Shown: positions 34,855 to 44,307 of the stretch, in pieces
Position numbering within the stretch: the stretch's first letter is position 1
How the letters are laid out: each line of letters begins with the position of its first letter
Assembly: GCF_003286595.3 (NCBI RefSeq)
Contig: NZ_CP132985.1
Coordinates: forward strand, 496,001 to 560,000
From: Aerococcus mictus
GTDB lineage: Bacteria > Bacillota > Bacilli > Lactobacillales > Aerococcaceae
Length of the DNA stretch: 64,000 nt
Reading direction: 5' to 3'
Program-made: the position numbers and the translations under genes
The notes under the pieces: generated by a model
What the model saw: only the letters and a program-made list of their open reading frames with translations
What the model was told of the DNA's origin: nothing
Databases searched by the model: none

Positions 34855-35841
34855 ATGGCCAAGAGAACTGGAAAAACAATGGTAGAAGCCATCACTGCAA
34901 CGTTAGACCAAGAAATGGCTCGTGACGATAAAATTTTACTTTTCGGTGAAGACGTAGGTAAAAACGGTGGTGTGTTCCGTGCTTCTAAAGGTTTATATGA
35001 TAAATATGGTGAAGACCGTGTAAGTGATACGCCTCTATCTGAATCAGGTATTGGTGGTATGGCAATCGGACTTTGTCTCCAAGGTTTCCGTCCTATCATG
35101 GAAATCCAATTCTTCGCTTTCGTATTTGAAGTGATGGACTCCCTAGCTGGACAAATGTCACGTTACCGCTTCCGTTATGGAGCAACCCGTAACTTCCCAA
35201 TTACCGTTCGTTCACCATTTGGTGGTGGGGTTCACACACCTGAAATGCACGCGGACTCAGTAGAAGGTCTCTTTGTCCAAACCCCAGGGATGAAAGTGGT
35301 TGTCCCATCAAGTCCTTATGAAGCTAAAGGTTTACTTGCTTCAGCAATTCGTGACAACGACCCAGTCTTATTCCTTGAACACATGAAGTTATACCGTTCA
35401 TTCCGTGAAGAGGTTCCTGAAGAAGAATATACCATTCCTCTAGGTGTAGCCAATGTGGCTCGTGAAGGCTCTGACGTTACTGTGATCGCTTACGGTTACA
35501 TGGTACGTGAAGCACTTAAGGCTGCGGAAGAATTAGAAAAAGAAAATATTTCTGTTGAAGTCATTGACTTACGGACGATTTCACCAGTTGACTATGAAAC
35601 CATTGGTAAATCTGTTGAAAAAACCGGCCGTGTTGTCATGGTACAAGAAGCTCAACGTGAAGCTGGTGCAGGTAACAATGTGATCGCTGAAATTTCTCAA
35701 CGTTTCATTCTTTCTCTAGAATCACCAATTGAATTCGTATCAGCTCCTGATACAGTTTACCCATTTGGTTTAGCAGAAAATGACTGGTTGCCAAATGCTG
35801 ATGACATCAAAGAAGCAGTTAAGAACACAGTTAATTTCTAG
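34855..35841 (+). CDS. pdhB: Pyruvate dehydrogenase E1 component, beta subunit
   Basis: 328 aa, two bases after pdhA, preceded by AAGGAGAG. Visible family marks: [20 protein letters not shown] near the N-terminus, PHTPE-like [10 protein letters not shown], and the C-terminal [11 protein letters not shown]. Forms the alpha2beta2 E1 with PdhA. Confidence 0.97.
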   Translation: MAKRTGKTMVEAITATLDQEMARDDKILLFGEDVGKNGGVFRASKGLYDKYGEDRVSDTPLSESGIGGMAIGLCLQGFRPIMEIQFFAFVFEVMDSLAGQMSRYRFRYGATRNFPITVRSPFGGGVHTPEMHADSVEGLFVQTPGMKVVVPSSPYEAKGLLASAIRDNDPVLFLEHMKLYRSFREEVPEEEYTIPLGVANVAREGSDVTVIAYGYMVREALKAAEELEKENISVEVIDLRTISPVDYETIGKSVEKTGRVVMVQEAQREAGAGNNVIAEISQRFILSLESPIEFVSAPDTVYPFGLAENDWLPNADDIKEAVKNTVNF

Positions 35842-35893
35842 AAATAAGTAATCCTATTGAATCACTTAAGCTAAGAAGGGATGATGAAAAAAG

Positions 35894-37513
35894 ATGACAT
35901 ATACTTTTAATATGCCAGACGTCGGTGAAGGCATGAGCGAAGGCGAAGTTGTTAGCTGGCACGTTGCTGTCGGAGACTCCGTCCAAGAAGAAGATGTTCT
36001 TGTTGAAATCCAAAATGATAAATCTGTTGAAGAAATCGCTTCACCTGTAAGCGGTAAAATTGAAAAATTATACGTTGAAGAAGGTGACGTAGCTATCGTT
36101 GGGGAACCTTTGATTGACTTCTCAGGGGAAGGTTTACCAGAAAGTGATAATACAGCTTCTGAAGCTCCAGCTAGTGAAGAAACCTCAGCTCCTTCAGCTA
36201 ACGCAAGTACCGGATATTATCAATTCCGCCTACCAGATGTTGGTGAAGGAATGGCCGAAGGTGAAATCGCTGAATGGTTAGTCAGTGAAGGCGACGAAGT
36301 CACTGAAGATACTGCGGTTGTTGAAATTCAAAATGACAAATCCGTTGAAGAAGTTTACGCTCCAGTTGCTGGTACCATTAAGAACATCATTGTGCCTGCC
36401 GGTGAAGTAGCCAATGTGGGTGATGTTCTTGCTGAAATCGACTCACCAGAACATAACAGCGAAGGCTCAGCACCATCTTCAACTCCAGCTTCGCCAGCTC
36501 AACTTGAAAAAGCTGATGAAGGCAATGAAGGAGCAACCGGTGCAGCTAATGGCAACGGTGGCGTTCCACAAACCGCTGATCCAAACAAACGCGTATTAGC
36601 AATGCCTTCCGTGCGTCAATATGCCCGTGAAAAAGGCGTTGACATCTCTCAAGTTGCAGGTACTGGTAAGAATGGCCGTGTCCTCAAAGAAGATATTGAT
36701 AACTTTGATGGACAAGCTGCAAGTGCTCCAGCTGCTGAAGCAACAAGTGCTAAAGCCAGCGAAGAACCTGCTAAGAAAGCTGCGCCTAAGAAGGAAAGCC
36801 ATGAAGACGGCGATGTAGAACACGTGAAGATGACTCCAATGCGTAAAGCTATCGCTAAATCCATGGAAACCTCTAAATACACTGCTCCTCAAGTGACCTT
36901 GTTCAAGGATGTCGAAGTATCCAAACTATGGGATCACCGTAAGAAATTCAAGGGCATTGCTGCTGAACGTGATACGAAGTTAACCTTCTTACCATATGCA
37001 GTGAAAGCTTTAATTGCTGCAGTTAAGAAATACCCAATGCTTAACGCTTCTGTGGATGATGACGCCCAAGAATTCTTATTGAAGAAATATTACAACATTG
37101 GTATTGCTACTGATACTGACCAAGGATTATACGTTCCTGTAGTTCATAATGCAGACCGCAAATCCATGTTTGATATTGCTGATGAAATTAATGATAAAGC
37201 TGCCAAGGCCCATGAAGGTAAATTGAAGGCTGCTGACATGTCAGACGGTACTGTTTCAATTTCTAACATCGGTTCAGTTGGCGGGGAATACTTCACCCCA
37301 ATTCTTAACTACCCAGAAGTTGCCATTTTAGGCTTTGGTGCAATTGTGCAACAACCTGTAGTTGACGACAATGGTGAATTAGCAGTTGGTCGAGTATTGA
37401 AACTTTCATTAACATTCGACCACCGTATCGTTGACGGCGCAACAGGACAAAAAGCCTTGAATGAAGTCGGTCGTCTGCTTAGCGATCCTGAATTATTATT
37501 AATGGAATCTTAA
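35894..37513 (+). CDS. pdhC: Dihydrolipoamide acetyltransferase E2, two lipoyl domains
   Basis: Core of the complex; passes acetyl groups from lipoamide to coenzyme A. 539 aa in this order: lipoyl domain 1 (lysine K43 in QNDKSVEE), a linker, lipoyl domain 2 (K149 in the same motif), an Ala/Glu/Ser/Pro linker, the E1/E3 binding domain (about 234-271, [14 protein letters not shown]), another Ala/Lys-rich linker, and the catalytic domain with H510 and D514 in DHRIVDG. Two lipoyl domains is within the normal range for cocci. Ribosome binding site AAGGGATG; part of pdhABCD. Confidence 0.97.
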   Translation: MTYTFNMPDVGEGMSEGEVVSWHVAVGDSVQEEDVLVEIQNDKSVEEIASPVSGKIEKLYVEEGDVAIVGEPLIDFSGEGLPESDNTASEAPASEETSAPSANASTGYYQFRLPDVGEGMAEGEIAEWLVSEGDEVTEDTAVVEIQNDKSVEEVYAPVAGTIKNIIVPAGEVANVGDVLAEIDSPEHNSEGSAPSSTPASPAQLEKADEGNEGATGAANGNGGVPQTADPNKRVLAMPSVRQYAREKGVDISQVAGTGKNGRVLKEDIDNFDGQAASAPAAEATSAKASEEPAKKAAPKKESHEDGDVEHVKMTPMRKAIAKSMETSKYTAPQVTLFKDVEVSKLWDHRKKFKGIAAERDTKLTFLPYAVKALIAAVKKYPMLNASVDDDAQEFLLKKYYNIGIATDTDQGLYVPVVHNADRKSMFDIADEINDKAAKAHEGKLKAADMSDGTVSISNIGSVGGEYFTPILNYPEVAILGFGAIVQQPVVDDNGELAVGRVLKLSLTFDHRIVDGATGQKALNEVGRLLSDPELLLMES

Positions 37514-37528
37514 GGAGGTAGTTAGTAA

Positions 37529-38938
37529 ATGGTTGTAGGTGCAATGGCAATTGAACTGGATACAGTCGTTGTTGGGGCTGGACCTGGCGGATACGTTGCG
37601 GCGATCCGCGCAGCCCAAATGGGACAAAAAGTAGCCATTATTGAACGTGAATATATTGGTGGTGTCTGCTTAAACGTTGGCTGTATTCCTTCCAAGGCTT
37701 TAATCCAAGCTGGACATGCTTACCACGAAGCCAATGGCGGTTTAGACGTCTTTGGTGTGGATTCAAAAGCTAGCTTAGATTTCACCAAAACACAAGAATG
37801 GAAAGACAATAGCGTGGTTAAAACCCTAACCAGTGGGGTAGAAATGCTATTGAAGAAAAACAAAGTGGAAATCATCCGCGGGGAAGCTTTCTTCAACAAT
37901 GAACGTGAATTAACCGTGATGGGTGAAGGTGATGAACACCAACTCTATAGCTACAAACACGCAATCATTGCGACAGGTTCCCATCCAATTGAAATCAAAG
38001 GCTTTAAGTTTGGTGGCCGTGTCATTGACTCCACAGGTGCCTTAAACTTAAAAGAAGTGCCTAAGAAACTTGTTGTTATCGGTGGTGGGGTCATCGGTGC
38101 CGAACTGGGTTCAGCTTATGCTAACCTCGGTAGCCAAGTCACCATCTTAGAAGGTTCTCCTCAAATCTTACCTAACTTTGAAAAAGATATGGTTAAGGTT
38201 GTGGAAAAAGGCATGAAAGCCAAAGGTATGGATATCCATGTGAACGCCATGGCTAAGGAAGCTGTCGACAACGGGGACTCTGTAACCGTTAAATATGAAA
38301 TTGACGGTAAGGCTAACGAAGTCGAAGCGGACTATGTCTTAGTCTGTGTCGGCCGTCGTCCTAACACCGAAGATCTCGGCTTAGAAGCCTTAGGTGTGAA
38401 GACTAATGACCGTGGCTTAATTGAAGTGGATAACCAAGGCCGCACCAGCGTGAAGAATATCTTTGCGATTGGTGACGTGGTTCCTGGTGCTGCTTTAGCC
38501 CACAAAGCGTCCTACGAAGGTAAAATTGCTGCGGAAGCTATTTCCGGCAAACCAGCAGCAGTTGACTACAAGGTAATGCCTTCCGTTGCCTTCACTGACC
38601 CTGAAATTGCTTCTTATGGTCTAACCGAAAAAGAAGCCAAAGACCAAGGCCTTGACGTGAAAGCAACCAAGTTCCCATTAGCTGGGAATGGACGGGCTTT
38701 GTCATTGAACCAAAAAGAAGGTTTCGTGCGCTTAGTTGCTACTAAGGATGACAAGGTGATCGTTGGTGCCCAAATGGTCGGTGTTGGGGCTTCAGACGTG
38801 ATGGCTGAAGCAGGCCTAGCTATTGAAGCAGGCATGAATGCTGAAGACATTGCCCTCACTATCCATGGCCACCCATCCCTCGGGGAAAGCTTAATGGATA
38901 CAGCAGAAGGCGTTCTCGGCATGCCGATCCATATGTAA
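37529..38938 (+). CDS. pdhD: Dihydrolipoamide dehydrogenase E3
   Basis: FAD enzyme that reoxidises lipoamide with NAD+. 469 aa. FAD site [14 protein letters not shown] (13-26), redox disulfide C47-L-N-V-G-C52, NAD site [15 protein letters not shown], catalytic His-Glu pair in HGHPSLGE near the C-terminus. Start ATG 37529 after AAGGAGGT. Last gene of the operon, followed by a terminator. Confidence 0.97.
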   Translation: MVVGAMAIELDTVVVGAGPGGYVAAIRAAQMGQKVAIIEREYIGGVCLNVGCIPSKALIQAGHAYHEANGGLDVFGVDSKASLDFTKTQEWKDNSVVKTLTSGVEMLLKKNKVEIIRGEAFFNNERELTVMGEGDEHQLYSYKHAIIATGSHPIEIKGFKFGGRVIDSTGALNLKEVPKKLVVIGGGVIGAELGSAYANLGSQVTILEGSPQILPNFEKDMVKVVEKGMKAKGMDIHVNAMAKEAVDNGDSVTVKYEIDGKANEVEADYVLVCVGRRPNTEDLGLEALGVKTNDRGLIEVDNQGRTSVKNIFAIGDVVPGAALAHKASYEGKIAAEAISGKPAAVDYKVMPSVAFTDPEIASYGLTEKEAKDQGLDVKATKFPLAGNGRALSLNQKEGFVRLVATKDDKVIVGAQMVGVGASDVMAEAGLAIEAGMNAEDIALTIHGHPSLGESLMDTAEGVLGMPIHM

Positions 38939-38953
38939 GAATAAAATAATACA

Positions 38954-38987
38954 AGAAAGGCTCTTGCTCCGGCAAGGGCTTTTTTAT
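38954..38987 (+). terminator. Intrinsic terminator of pdhABCD
   Basis: AAAGGCTCTTGC / GCAAGGGCTTTTTT with loop TCCG. Confidence 0.88.
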
Positions 38988-39078
38988 TAGCTAATATGTG
39001 ACTAATCAATGATCTATGACTTGCACTTTAGGGATTTCTTAGCCATACTAAGGGAAAAGACTAGGATGGAGTGTCGCT

Positions 39079-39504
39079 ATGAGTAAAATTACTGATAAAT
39101 TTAAGGACTATGCCTTAAAAGGAGGCGTCCCGGTTGAAGAATCTGAGTTGGAAGGTGGTCAGAAACTCTTCCGGATGGGAATGCAGCTGCCGGATAGGGA
39201 GGTCATCCCTGTAGCCATTATTATCGATGGTAAGGAAGACCCGGCGGTGGATTATCAAATTACCTACAGTAAGCTGGCCTATGTGAAGGACTATAACCAA
39301 CGAGGTGAGGCCTTAGATGAAATTAACCGGCTTAACCGGGTCCACACCGGCTATTTTCACCTGTGTTTAGCGGGTGATGGTGAAATTTATTTAAGAACTT
39401 TAGGCCGGGTATCGGAAGATGTGCGCCCCCTTTATGAGATTATTATGGCCGGTCAACAGGTTTTAAGGATCTTAGTCAAAGAATCAAAGCTGTTTAAAAA
39501 CTAA
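39079..39504 (+). CDS. Hypothetical protein, possibly YbjN-like fold
   Basis: 141-aa soluble protein with no signal peptide or membrane segment. The layout (alternating strands, then LDEINRLNRVHTGYFHLCLAGDGEIYLRTLGRV and a C-terminal helix with EIIMAGQQVLRILV) recalls YbjN/type III chaperone-like folds. This is a weak resemblance. Start ATG 39079 behind GGAGTG. Transcribed separately from pdh and followed by a terminator. Function unknown. Confidence 0.65.
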   Translation: MSKITDKFKDYALKGGVPVEESELEGGQKLFRMGMQLPDREVIPVAIIIDGKEDPAVDYQITYSKLAYVKDYNQRGEALDEINRLNRVHTGYFHLCLAGDGEIYLRTLGRVSEDVRPLYEIIMAGQQVLRILVKESKLFKN

Positions 39505-39520
39505 AGGATTAGACTTGATA

Positions 39521-39556
39521 GAGAAGACTGCAAGCTAACATGCGGTCTTTTTTTAT
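39521..39556 (+). terminator. Intrinsic terminator
   Basis: AGACTGCA / TGCGGTCTTTTTTT with one mismatch, following the 141-aa protein gene. Confidence 0.75.
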
Positions 39557-39683
39557 GCGCTTTTTTAGCTGAAAATTGTTAAAAAAAGTAACACATAAAA
39601 ACCGCATTTTCACCCAATAATTAGCTAATAACTTATTTTATTAATAAATAATAAAGAACCCTTAAATTTCTATGTAAAATAGT

Positions 39684-39712
39684 TTGACAATTCAGAAGTA
39701 AATACGTAAAAT
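39684..39712 (+). promoter_or_regulatory. Strong promoter of the amino acid ABC operon
   Basis: Consensus TTGACA (39684-39689), 17 bp, TAAAAT (39707-39712). Confidence 0.8.
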
Positions 39713-39727
39713 ATAAACAACCATAAA

Positions 39728-39754
39728 AAATATGTTAGAAAATATAACATATTT
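39728..39754. promoter_or_regulatory. Perfect palindrome just downstream of the promoter
   Basis: AAATATGTTA (39728-39737) and TAACATATTT (39745-39754) are exact inverted repeats separated by seven bases. The position, starting about 15 bp after the -10 box, suits a repressor operator; as RNA it would be an AT-rich hairpin 27 bp before the start codon. Confidence 0.6.
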
Positions 39755-39781
39755 GATTATCGCAGGATTGGAGTGAGAAAC

Positions 39782-40516
39782 ATGATCATTGAATTTAAAG
39801 ATGTGGAAAAGTATTACGGTGATTTTCATGCCTTAAAAGATATTAACCTTGGCATTGCTGAGGGAGAGGTGGTCACCTTGATTGGGCCGTCTGGGTCTGG
39901 GAAGTCGACCCTTTTGCGTTGTATTAATGGCCTGGAAGAAATTTCTAGTGGTCATCTCTATTGTGATGGTGAGGATATTGCTGATCCTAAAACCAATATC
40001 CGTCAAATTCGCCGTGACTTTGGCATGGTCTTCCAACACTTTGAATTGTATCCGCATATGACCGTTATGGAGAATGTGACTCTGGCACCGATTAAGGTCA
40101 TTGGAAAGACCAAAGAAGAAGCCTATGAGCGTGCCGAGCGGCTACTCAAGCGCGTGAATATGTGGGACAAGCGGGATTCTTATCCAAGCCAACTCTCTGG
40201 TGGTCAAAAGCAAAGGGTGGCCATTGCTCGGGGATTGGCTATGAAGCCTAAGGTCTTGCTTTTCGATGAACCTACTTCGGCCCTGGACCCAGAAATGGTC
40301 GGTGAAGTCTTAGAAGTTATGCAAGGCATTGCCCAACGTGATCAAATGACCATGGTGGTGGTCACCCACGAAATGCGCTTTGCCCGTCATGTCTCAACCC
40401 GGACTATCTTTATGGAGGCGGGTGAAATTGTCGAAGATCGTCCGAGTGAGGAATTCTTCAGTCAACCAAAATCACGACGGGCGCGTGACTTTATCTCCTC
40501 CCTTGAAGGCTTATAA
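39782..40516 (+). CDS. Polar amino acid ABC transporter ATPase
   Basis: GlnQ/HisP-type ATPase energising uptake of a polar amino acid, probably glutamine or glutamate. 244 aa. Walker A GPSGSGKST (35-43), signature LSGGQKQRVA, Walker B VLLFDEPTSALDPE, switch VVTHEM. ATG 39782 is chosen; the earlier in-frame GTG 39773 overlaps the ribosome binding site. First of four genes in the operon. Confidence 0.94.
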   Translation: MIIEFKDVEKYYGDFHALKDINLGIAEGEVVTLIGPSGSGKSTLLRCINGLEEISSGHLYCDGEDIADPKTNIRQIRRDFGMVFQHFELYPHMTVMENVTLAPIKVIGKTKEEAYERAERLLKRVNMWDKRDSYPSQLSGGQKQRVAIARGLAMKPKVLLFDEPTSALDPEMVGEVLEVMQGIAQRDQMTMVVVTHEMRFARHVSTRTIFMEAGEIVEDRPSEEFFSQPKSRRARDFISSLEGL

Positions 40517-40530
40517 AAGGAGGGTCTACC

Positions 40531-41373
40531 ATGAAAAATCCAGGTAAAAAGCTCTTACTCCTCGCCCTGACAGGCCTGCTGTGTTTGCTCAGTGCCTGTG
40601 GGAAGTCTGTGAGTGAGAAAAATATTATGGACCGCTTGCAAACTGACCAACCCCCTAAGATTCGTTGGGGGGTCAAGGTGGATACCAATCTATTCGGCTT
40701 TTACAACATTGAAAAAGGGGAAGTTGAGGGCTTTGATATTGATATCGCTAAGGAATTGACCAAGCGGATCGCCGGCCCTAATGCTCAGGCAGAATTTGTC
40801 GAAGTGACCTCCAAAACTCGGATTCCATTACTCAAAAATGCCAATATCGACGCTATTATTGCTACCATGACCATTTCTGAAGAGCGGAAAAAACAGGTCG
40901 ATTTTTCTGATATTTATTTTAATGCCGGGCAAGCCCTCTTAGTAGGGCCAGATGTCAAGCTTAAGGGGATTGAGGACCTGGGGCCTGACCATACAGTTCT
41001 TGCGGTTAAGGGATCCACTTCAGCACAAAGAATTAAGGAACACGCCCCAGAAGCCAAGGTCTTGGAATTGGAAAATTATTCGGAAGCTTTCACTGCTTTG
41101 AAATCTGGTCAAGGCCAAGCTATGACCACTGATAATGCCATTCTTTTGGGGATCAGTAAGGAAAACCCTGACTACCATATTGCCGGATCTACCTTTACTC
41201 GGGAGCCTTATGGGATTGCGGTAAATAAAGGTCAAGACGACTTCCGCCAAGCCATCAATCAGGGCTTAAAAGATATGATTGCTGACGGCAGCTATCAAGC
41301 TATTTTCAAGAAGTGGTTTGGTGACCAGGCTCAAGAAGCGTCCATTGCTAATGACGTCAAGGAGGGGGAGTAA
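40531..41373 (+). CDS. Polar amino acid-binding lipoprotein
   Basis: Family-3 solute-binding protein, 280 aa, anchored outside by lipobox LLSAC (C23). The ligand-pocket pattern GFDIDIAKELTKRI is clear, and the tract ATMTISEERKKQVDFSD is diagnostic. Substrate is probably glutamate, glutamine or aspartate by family, not proven. AAAGGAGGG precedes the start. Confidence 0.94.
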   Translation: MKNPGKKLLLLALTGLLCLLSACGKSVSEKNIMDRLQTDQPPKIRWGVKVDTNLFGFYNIEKGEVEGFDIDIAKELTKRIAGPNAQAEFVEVTSKTRIPLLKNANIDAIIATMTISEERKKQVDFSDIYFNAGQALLVGPDVKLKGIEDLGPDHTVLAVKGSTSAQRIKEHAPEAKVLELENYSEAFTALKSGQGQAMTTDNAILLGISKENPDYHIAGSTFTREPYGIAVNKGQDDFRQAINQGLKDMIADGSYQAIFKKWFGDQAQEASIANDVKEGE

Positions 41374-41374
41374 A

Positions 41375-42016
41375 ATGTTTCAATTATTGAATAACTATTC
41401 CAGTGAATTGTTCCTCGGTTTTAAGAATACCATCTTGGTCAGTGTCTTAGCCTTAGTTTTCTCCCTAGTCATCGGGAGCTTGGTGGGGATTATGCAAACC
41501 AGCCATCATAAGGGCCTTCGGATGCTGGGAGACATCTATGTGGAATTTTTCCGCAATATTCCCTTGTTAATCATTGTAATGTTCTTCTACGTGGTTGTGC
41601 CTCTATACTGGGTGAAATTAAATGGCTTTACTGCCGGTTTAATTGGTCTCACTATCTATACCTCGGCCTTTATTGCTGATGTGGTGAGGTCGGGGATTGA
41701 AGCCGTTCCTCATGGACAAATGGAGGCGGGACTATCCCAAGGTTTCACCGCGACTGAGACCATGGTCTACATTATCTTCCCTCAAGCCGTTCGCATCGTG
41801 ATCCCACCACTAGGCAACCAGTTCATTAACCTGGTGAAGAACTCGAGTATTTTGGCTATGGTTGCTGGGCTAGATTTGATGTATTTTGGAGACTTGATTG
41901 CTAGTGAAACCTTTAATACCTTTGATTCTTATATCTTAGTGGCTTTGTTCTACTTAGTGTTAACCATACCACTGACAGCCTTGATGCAGTATCTAGAACG
42001 ACGCTTGAGTAACTAG
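41375..42016 (+). CDS. Amino acid ABC transporter permease 1
   Basis: 213-aa His/Glu/Gln/Arg-type permease with about five membrane helices. The EAA loop is GQMEAGLSQGFTATETM. ATG 41375 is chosen behind GGAGGGGGAG; the longer in-frame ORF from 41279 would overlap the binding-protein gene. Pairs with the next gene to form the channel. Confidence 0.93.
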   Translation: MFQLLNNYSSELFLGFKNTILVSVLALVFSLVIGSLVGIMQTSHHKGLRMLGDIYVEFFRNIPLLIIVMFFYVVVPLYWVKLNGFTAGLIGLTIYTSAFIADVVRSGIEAVPHGQMEAGLSQGFTATETMVYIIFPQAVRIVIPPLGNQFINLVKNSSILAMVAGLDLMYFGDLIASETFNTFDSYILVALFYLVLTIPLTALMQYLERRLSN

Positions 42017-42027
42017 GAGGGATGATC

Positions 42028-42675
42028 ATGAATTTTTCTGATGCTTTTTCTTGGGTAAATATTTCCTTTCTCTTAGAAGGCCTATGGGTGACTTTAAAGG
42101 TCACTGGGATAACCATCCTTTTGAGTTTACTCTTAGGGACGCTCTTAGGAGTCATTCGCTACCTTAAGCTCCCTTTTGTAGCCAAGGGAGTAGGCTTAGT
42201 TGTTGATACCATCCGTAATTTACCCTTGCTATTAATTATATTTTTTACTTACTTTGCCTTACCACAAATCGGCCTGCGCTTGAATATCTTTTGGGCAGCG
42301 GTGGCAGCAATGACCATCTTTGAGTCTTGCATGATTTCAGAAATCATTCGTGGTGGGATGAATGCCGTACCTAAGGGACAAATGGAGGCGGGACTTTCAA
42401 CCGGCTTCACCCGTGGTCAGGTGATTTTTTTAATTATCCTACCTCAAGCGATCCGATCCATGCTACCTTCCATTGTCAGTCAGCTGATTGCTCTCATTAA
42501 GGACACCAGCTTAGCAACGGTGATTTCCTTACCAGAGCTGACCCATAATGCCCGGATTATCTATGGTCAGGAGACCTCTTATGTGATTCCAATTTTTGTG
42601 GCGATGACCTTCCTCTATTGGATCACCTGCTTCCTCCTGTCACGTCTAGCTAAGCGGTTGAAATTTGCCGGATAA
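42028..42675 (+). CDS. Amino acid ABC transporter permease 2
   Basis: 215-aa second permease of the same type; EAA loop GQMEAGLSTGFTRGQVI and conserved IPSIVSQLIALIKDTSL-like stretch (LPSIVSQLIALIKDTSL). ATG 42028 is preferred over ATG 42022, which is only one base from AGGAGG. Two different permeases in one operon is normal for the glutamate uptake group. Confidence 0.93.
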   Translation: MNFSDAFSWVNISFLLEGLWVTLKVTGITILLSLLLGTLLGVIRYLKLPFVAKGVGLVVDTIRNLPLLLIIFFTYFALPQIGLRLNIFWAAVAAMTIFESCMISEIIRGGMNAVPKGQMEAGLSTGFTRGQVIFLIILPQAIRSMLPSIVSQLIALIKDTSLATVISLPELTHNARIIYGQETSYVIPIFVAMTFLYWITCFLLSRLAKRLKFAG

Positions 42676-42686
42676 AATGACAAATA

Positions 42687-42754
42687 AAAACTCCTCAATG
42701 CTTGCTTAAGGACTCTATTGATTTAGAGCCAGAGCAGAAATGAGGAGTTTTTTA
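42687..42754. terminator. Bidirectional terminator, amino acid operon/pseudouridine synthase
   Basis: AAAAACTCCTCA pairs with TGAGGAGTTTTTT across a long loop of about 43 bases that itself contains minor pairing. Confidence 0.75.
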
Positions 42755-42773
42755 TTCGATATGGATGGGACTT

Positions 42774-43505
42774 TTAGTCTGTCTTGTTTTTTAAAGCTAA
42801 TTGGGCTTCCTCAGGGAGGAGTTTAAAGGTCTGACCGAGCTCAAGTTCTTCAGGCAAGTAGAGCGAGCCAATTCGAAAGCGTTGTAGGTAGATAACCTCT
42901 TTTCCGACTGCTTGAAACATGCGCTTGACCTGATGATACTTGCCCTCTGTCAAGGTCACGGTGATTTCCGACCGGTTCTTGGCTGGATCAGTGGCCAAAA
43001 TATCTAGCTGACTAGGGGCACAGTGGTCGCCTTGGTTGATGGCTAAGCCTTTAGCGAAAGCTTCGACATCCTCTTCAGTCACAATCCCTTCAATCTCAGC
43101 ATAGTACTCCTTGCTGACTAATTTCTTAGGTGAGAGGAGGTCATGGGCGAAGTCGCCGTCATTAGTCAGAAGGAGGAGGCCCTCGGTATCCTTATCTAAG
43201 CGCCCCACGGGAAAGGGTTGGTAAATCTCAACTTCGTTAGCTGGCAGAAAATCCGTCACAATCGGTGTGGGACCGGGACGGGTAGTAGACAGACAATTTT
43301 GCGGTTTATTAAGCAGGTAATAAATGTAGGGTTCATATCCGATCCATTGACCGTCCAGACTAATGGTATCGGTCTCTTCGTCAACCTGCATTTCAGGACG
43401 GCTGGCAATAGAATCGTTCACTGTAATCCGTTTGGCCTTGATTAATTTTTTGACTTCTTTACGACTATAGAGGGTAAAATTTGCAATGAATTTATCTAAA
43501 CGCAT
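42774..43505 (-). CDS. Pseudouridine synthase, RsuA/RluB family
   Basis: Modifies uridine in ribosomal RNA. 243 aa. N-terminal S4 RNA-binding domain (MRLDKFIANFTLYSRKEVKK, about 1-58), then the catalytic domain with D104 in GRLDKDTEGLLLLTNDG. The fit is better to RsuA (16S rRNA position 516) than to RluB, based on the S4 opening and length; not certain. Start ATG 43505 behind AAAGGAGC. Its upstream region is filled by repeats R1 and R2. Confidence 0.9.
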   Translation of the reverse strand: MRLDKFIANFTLYSRKEVKKLIKAKRITVNDSIASRPEMQVDEETDTISLDGQWIGYEPYIYYLLNKPQNCLSTTRPGPTPIVTDFLPANEVEIYQPFPVGRLDKDTEGLLLLTNDGDFAHDLLSPKKLVSKEYYAEIEGIVTEEDVEAFAKGLAINQGDHCAPSQLDILATDPAKNRSEITVTLTEGKYHQVKRMFQAVGKEVIYLQRFRIGSLYLPEELELGQTFKLLPEEAQLALKNKTD

Positions 43506-43570
43506 AGTAAAGCTCCTTTATCAATGACTTTATAGCTGGGATTAATATTTCAGACTTCTTAATAGTAATG

Positions 43571-43603
43571 TTTGTTCTTTGTTGTGACTGTCGGCCTCTC
43601 TCC
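43571..43603 (-). repeat. Truncated R1 fragment
   Basis: On the minus strand GAGAGAGGCCGACAGTCAC followed by AACAAAGAACAAA matches the first 30-odd bases of R1 copies a and c. It directly follows copy d with the same junction (CACGTTTGGAGAGAG) as the b/c tandem, so it is the stump of a second unit. Confidence 0.7.
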
Positions 43604-43770
43604 AAACGTGCTCCGGGTGCAGATCGCTCTCCACTTCACTAAAGTGCAAGAAATTCTTTTCAAGAATTTTTGCTCTTTAGCTCCAGTTGCTATAGCTGTA
43701 GGAAGCAAAGCGACGTACAGATATAGTATGCGTAGCTCTAGCGATCTTTGGTGCACCCGTCGCACTCTCT
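43604..43770 (-). repeat. Dispersed structured repeat R1, copy d (different but still paired arms)
   Basis: Minus-strand copy. It has the conserved core (ACGCATACTATATCTGTA and TACAGCTATAGCAACTGGAG). The outer arms have another sequence than in copies a and c: CGGGTGCA and AGATCGCT (43614-43628) pair with AGCGATCT (43740-43747) and TGCACCCG (43752-43759). The internal hairpin is TGCACTTTAG/CTAAAGAGCA-like, with AAATTCTT/AAGAATTT. Confidence 0.85.
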
Positions 43771-43772
43771 AT

Positions 43773-43887
43773 AGTTGAGTTCGGAAGGGTGAGGGGATGT
43801 CCTTTCAGAAAAGTTGAACGACCAGCAAGCTGGTCTTATCATCTTTTCTTCCAAGGAATCGCCCCCCCTGATCCTTCCTCACATCCT
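43773..43887 (+). repeat. Dispersed structured repeat R2, copy b
   Basis: 115-bp element matching 3654-3769 almost base for base, in the same orientation. The core hairpin is GACCAGC-aa-GCTGGTC (43820-43835). Relative to copy a, T-A has become C-G at the third pair, a compensatory change. It lies head to head with R1 copy d, in the otherwise gene-free 43506-43952 gap. Confidence 0.85.
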
Positions 43888-43952
43888 ATTTCTTTATTAG
43901 CTGTTTTTGTTTGCTATAATAAATATAGTTAATATTAAGAGAGGAAATAAAC

Positions 43953-44225
43953 ATGAAAGCTTATTCTTATCCCTTTCCCTTTGAATGTTCTAGTCAAGAG
44001 ATTGCTGATGTGATTGCTTTATGGGTTGCCTTGGAGGCGGCTTATGAAGGCGGTATTGACCGCCAGGAGTTTCTCGACAAGTACAAGGGCTTTAAGAAAA
44101 TTATACCAAGTAAGATGGAAGAAAAACAATTAGCTAAGGAATTTGCCCAAGCGTCTGGCTATGAGCTCTATCCTACTGTGAAGAAAGCCCAGCAAGAATC
44201 CGGTAAAACAATAAAAATGGCTTAA
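43953..44225 (+). CDS. UPF0223 family protein (YktA-like)
   Basis: 90-aa cytosolic protein of the UPF0223 family. It shows the family opening YSYPFPFECSSQEIADVI, the central KKIIPSKMEEKQLAKEF and the stretch ASGYELYPTVKKA. In Firmicutes it commonly precedes an inositol monophosphatase gene and typA, as here. Function unknown. Start ATG 43953 behind GAGAGGAAAT. Confidence 0.9.
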   Translation: MKAYSYPFPFECSSQEIADVIALWVALEAAYEGGIDRQEFLDKYKGFKKIIPSKMEEKQLAKEFAQASGYELYPTVKKAQQESGKTIKMA

Positions 44226-44307
44226 AGCTTTACACTCTTTTAAGTCTAGCATAAAGAGTGTAGGGTAGGATTAAATGGAAACTATCTATATTAAAGGAGG
44301 TAATCTT

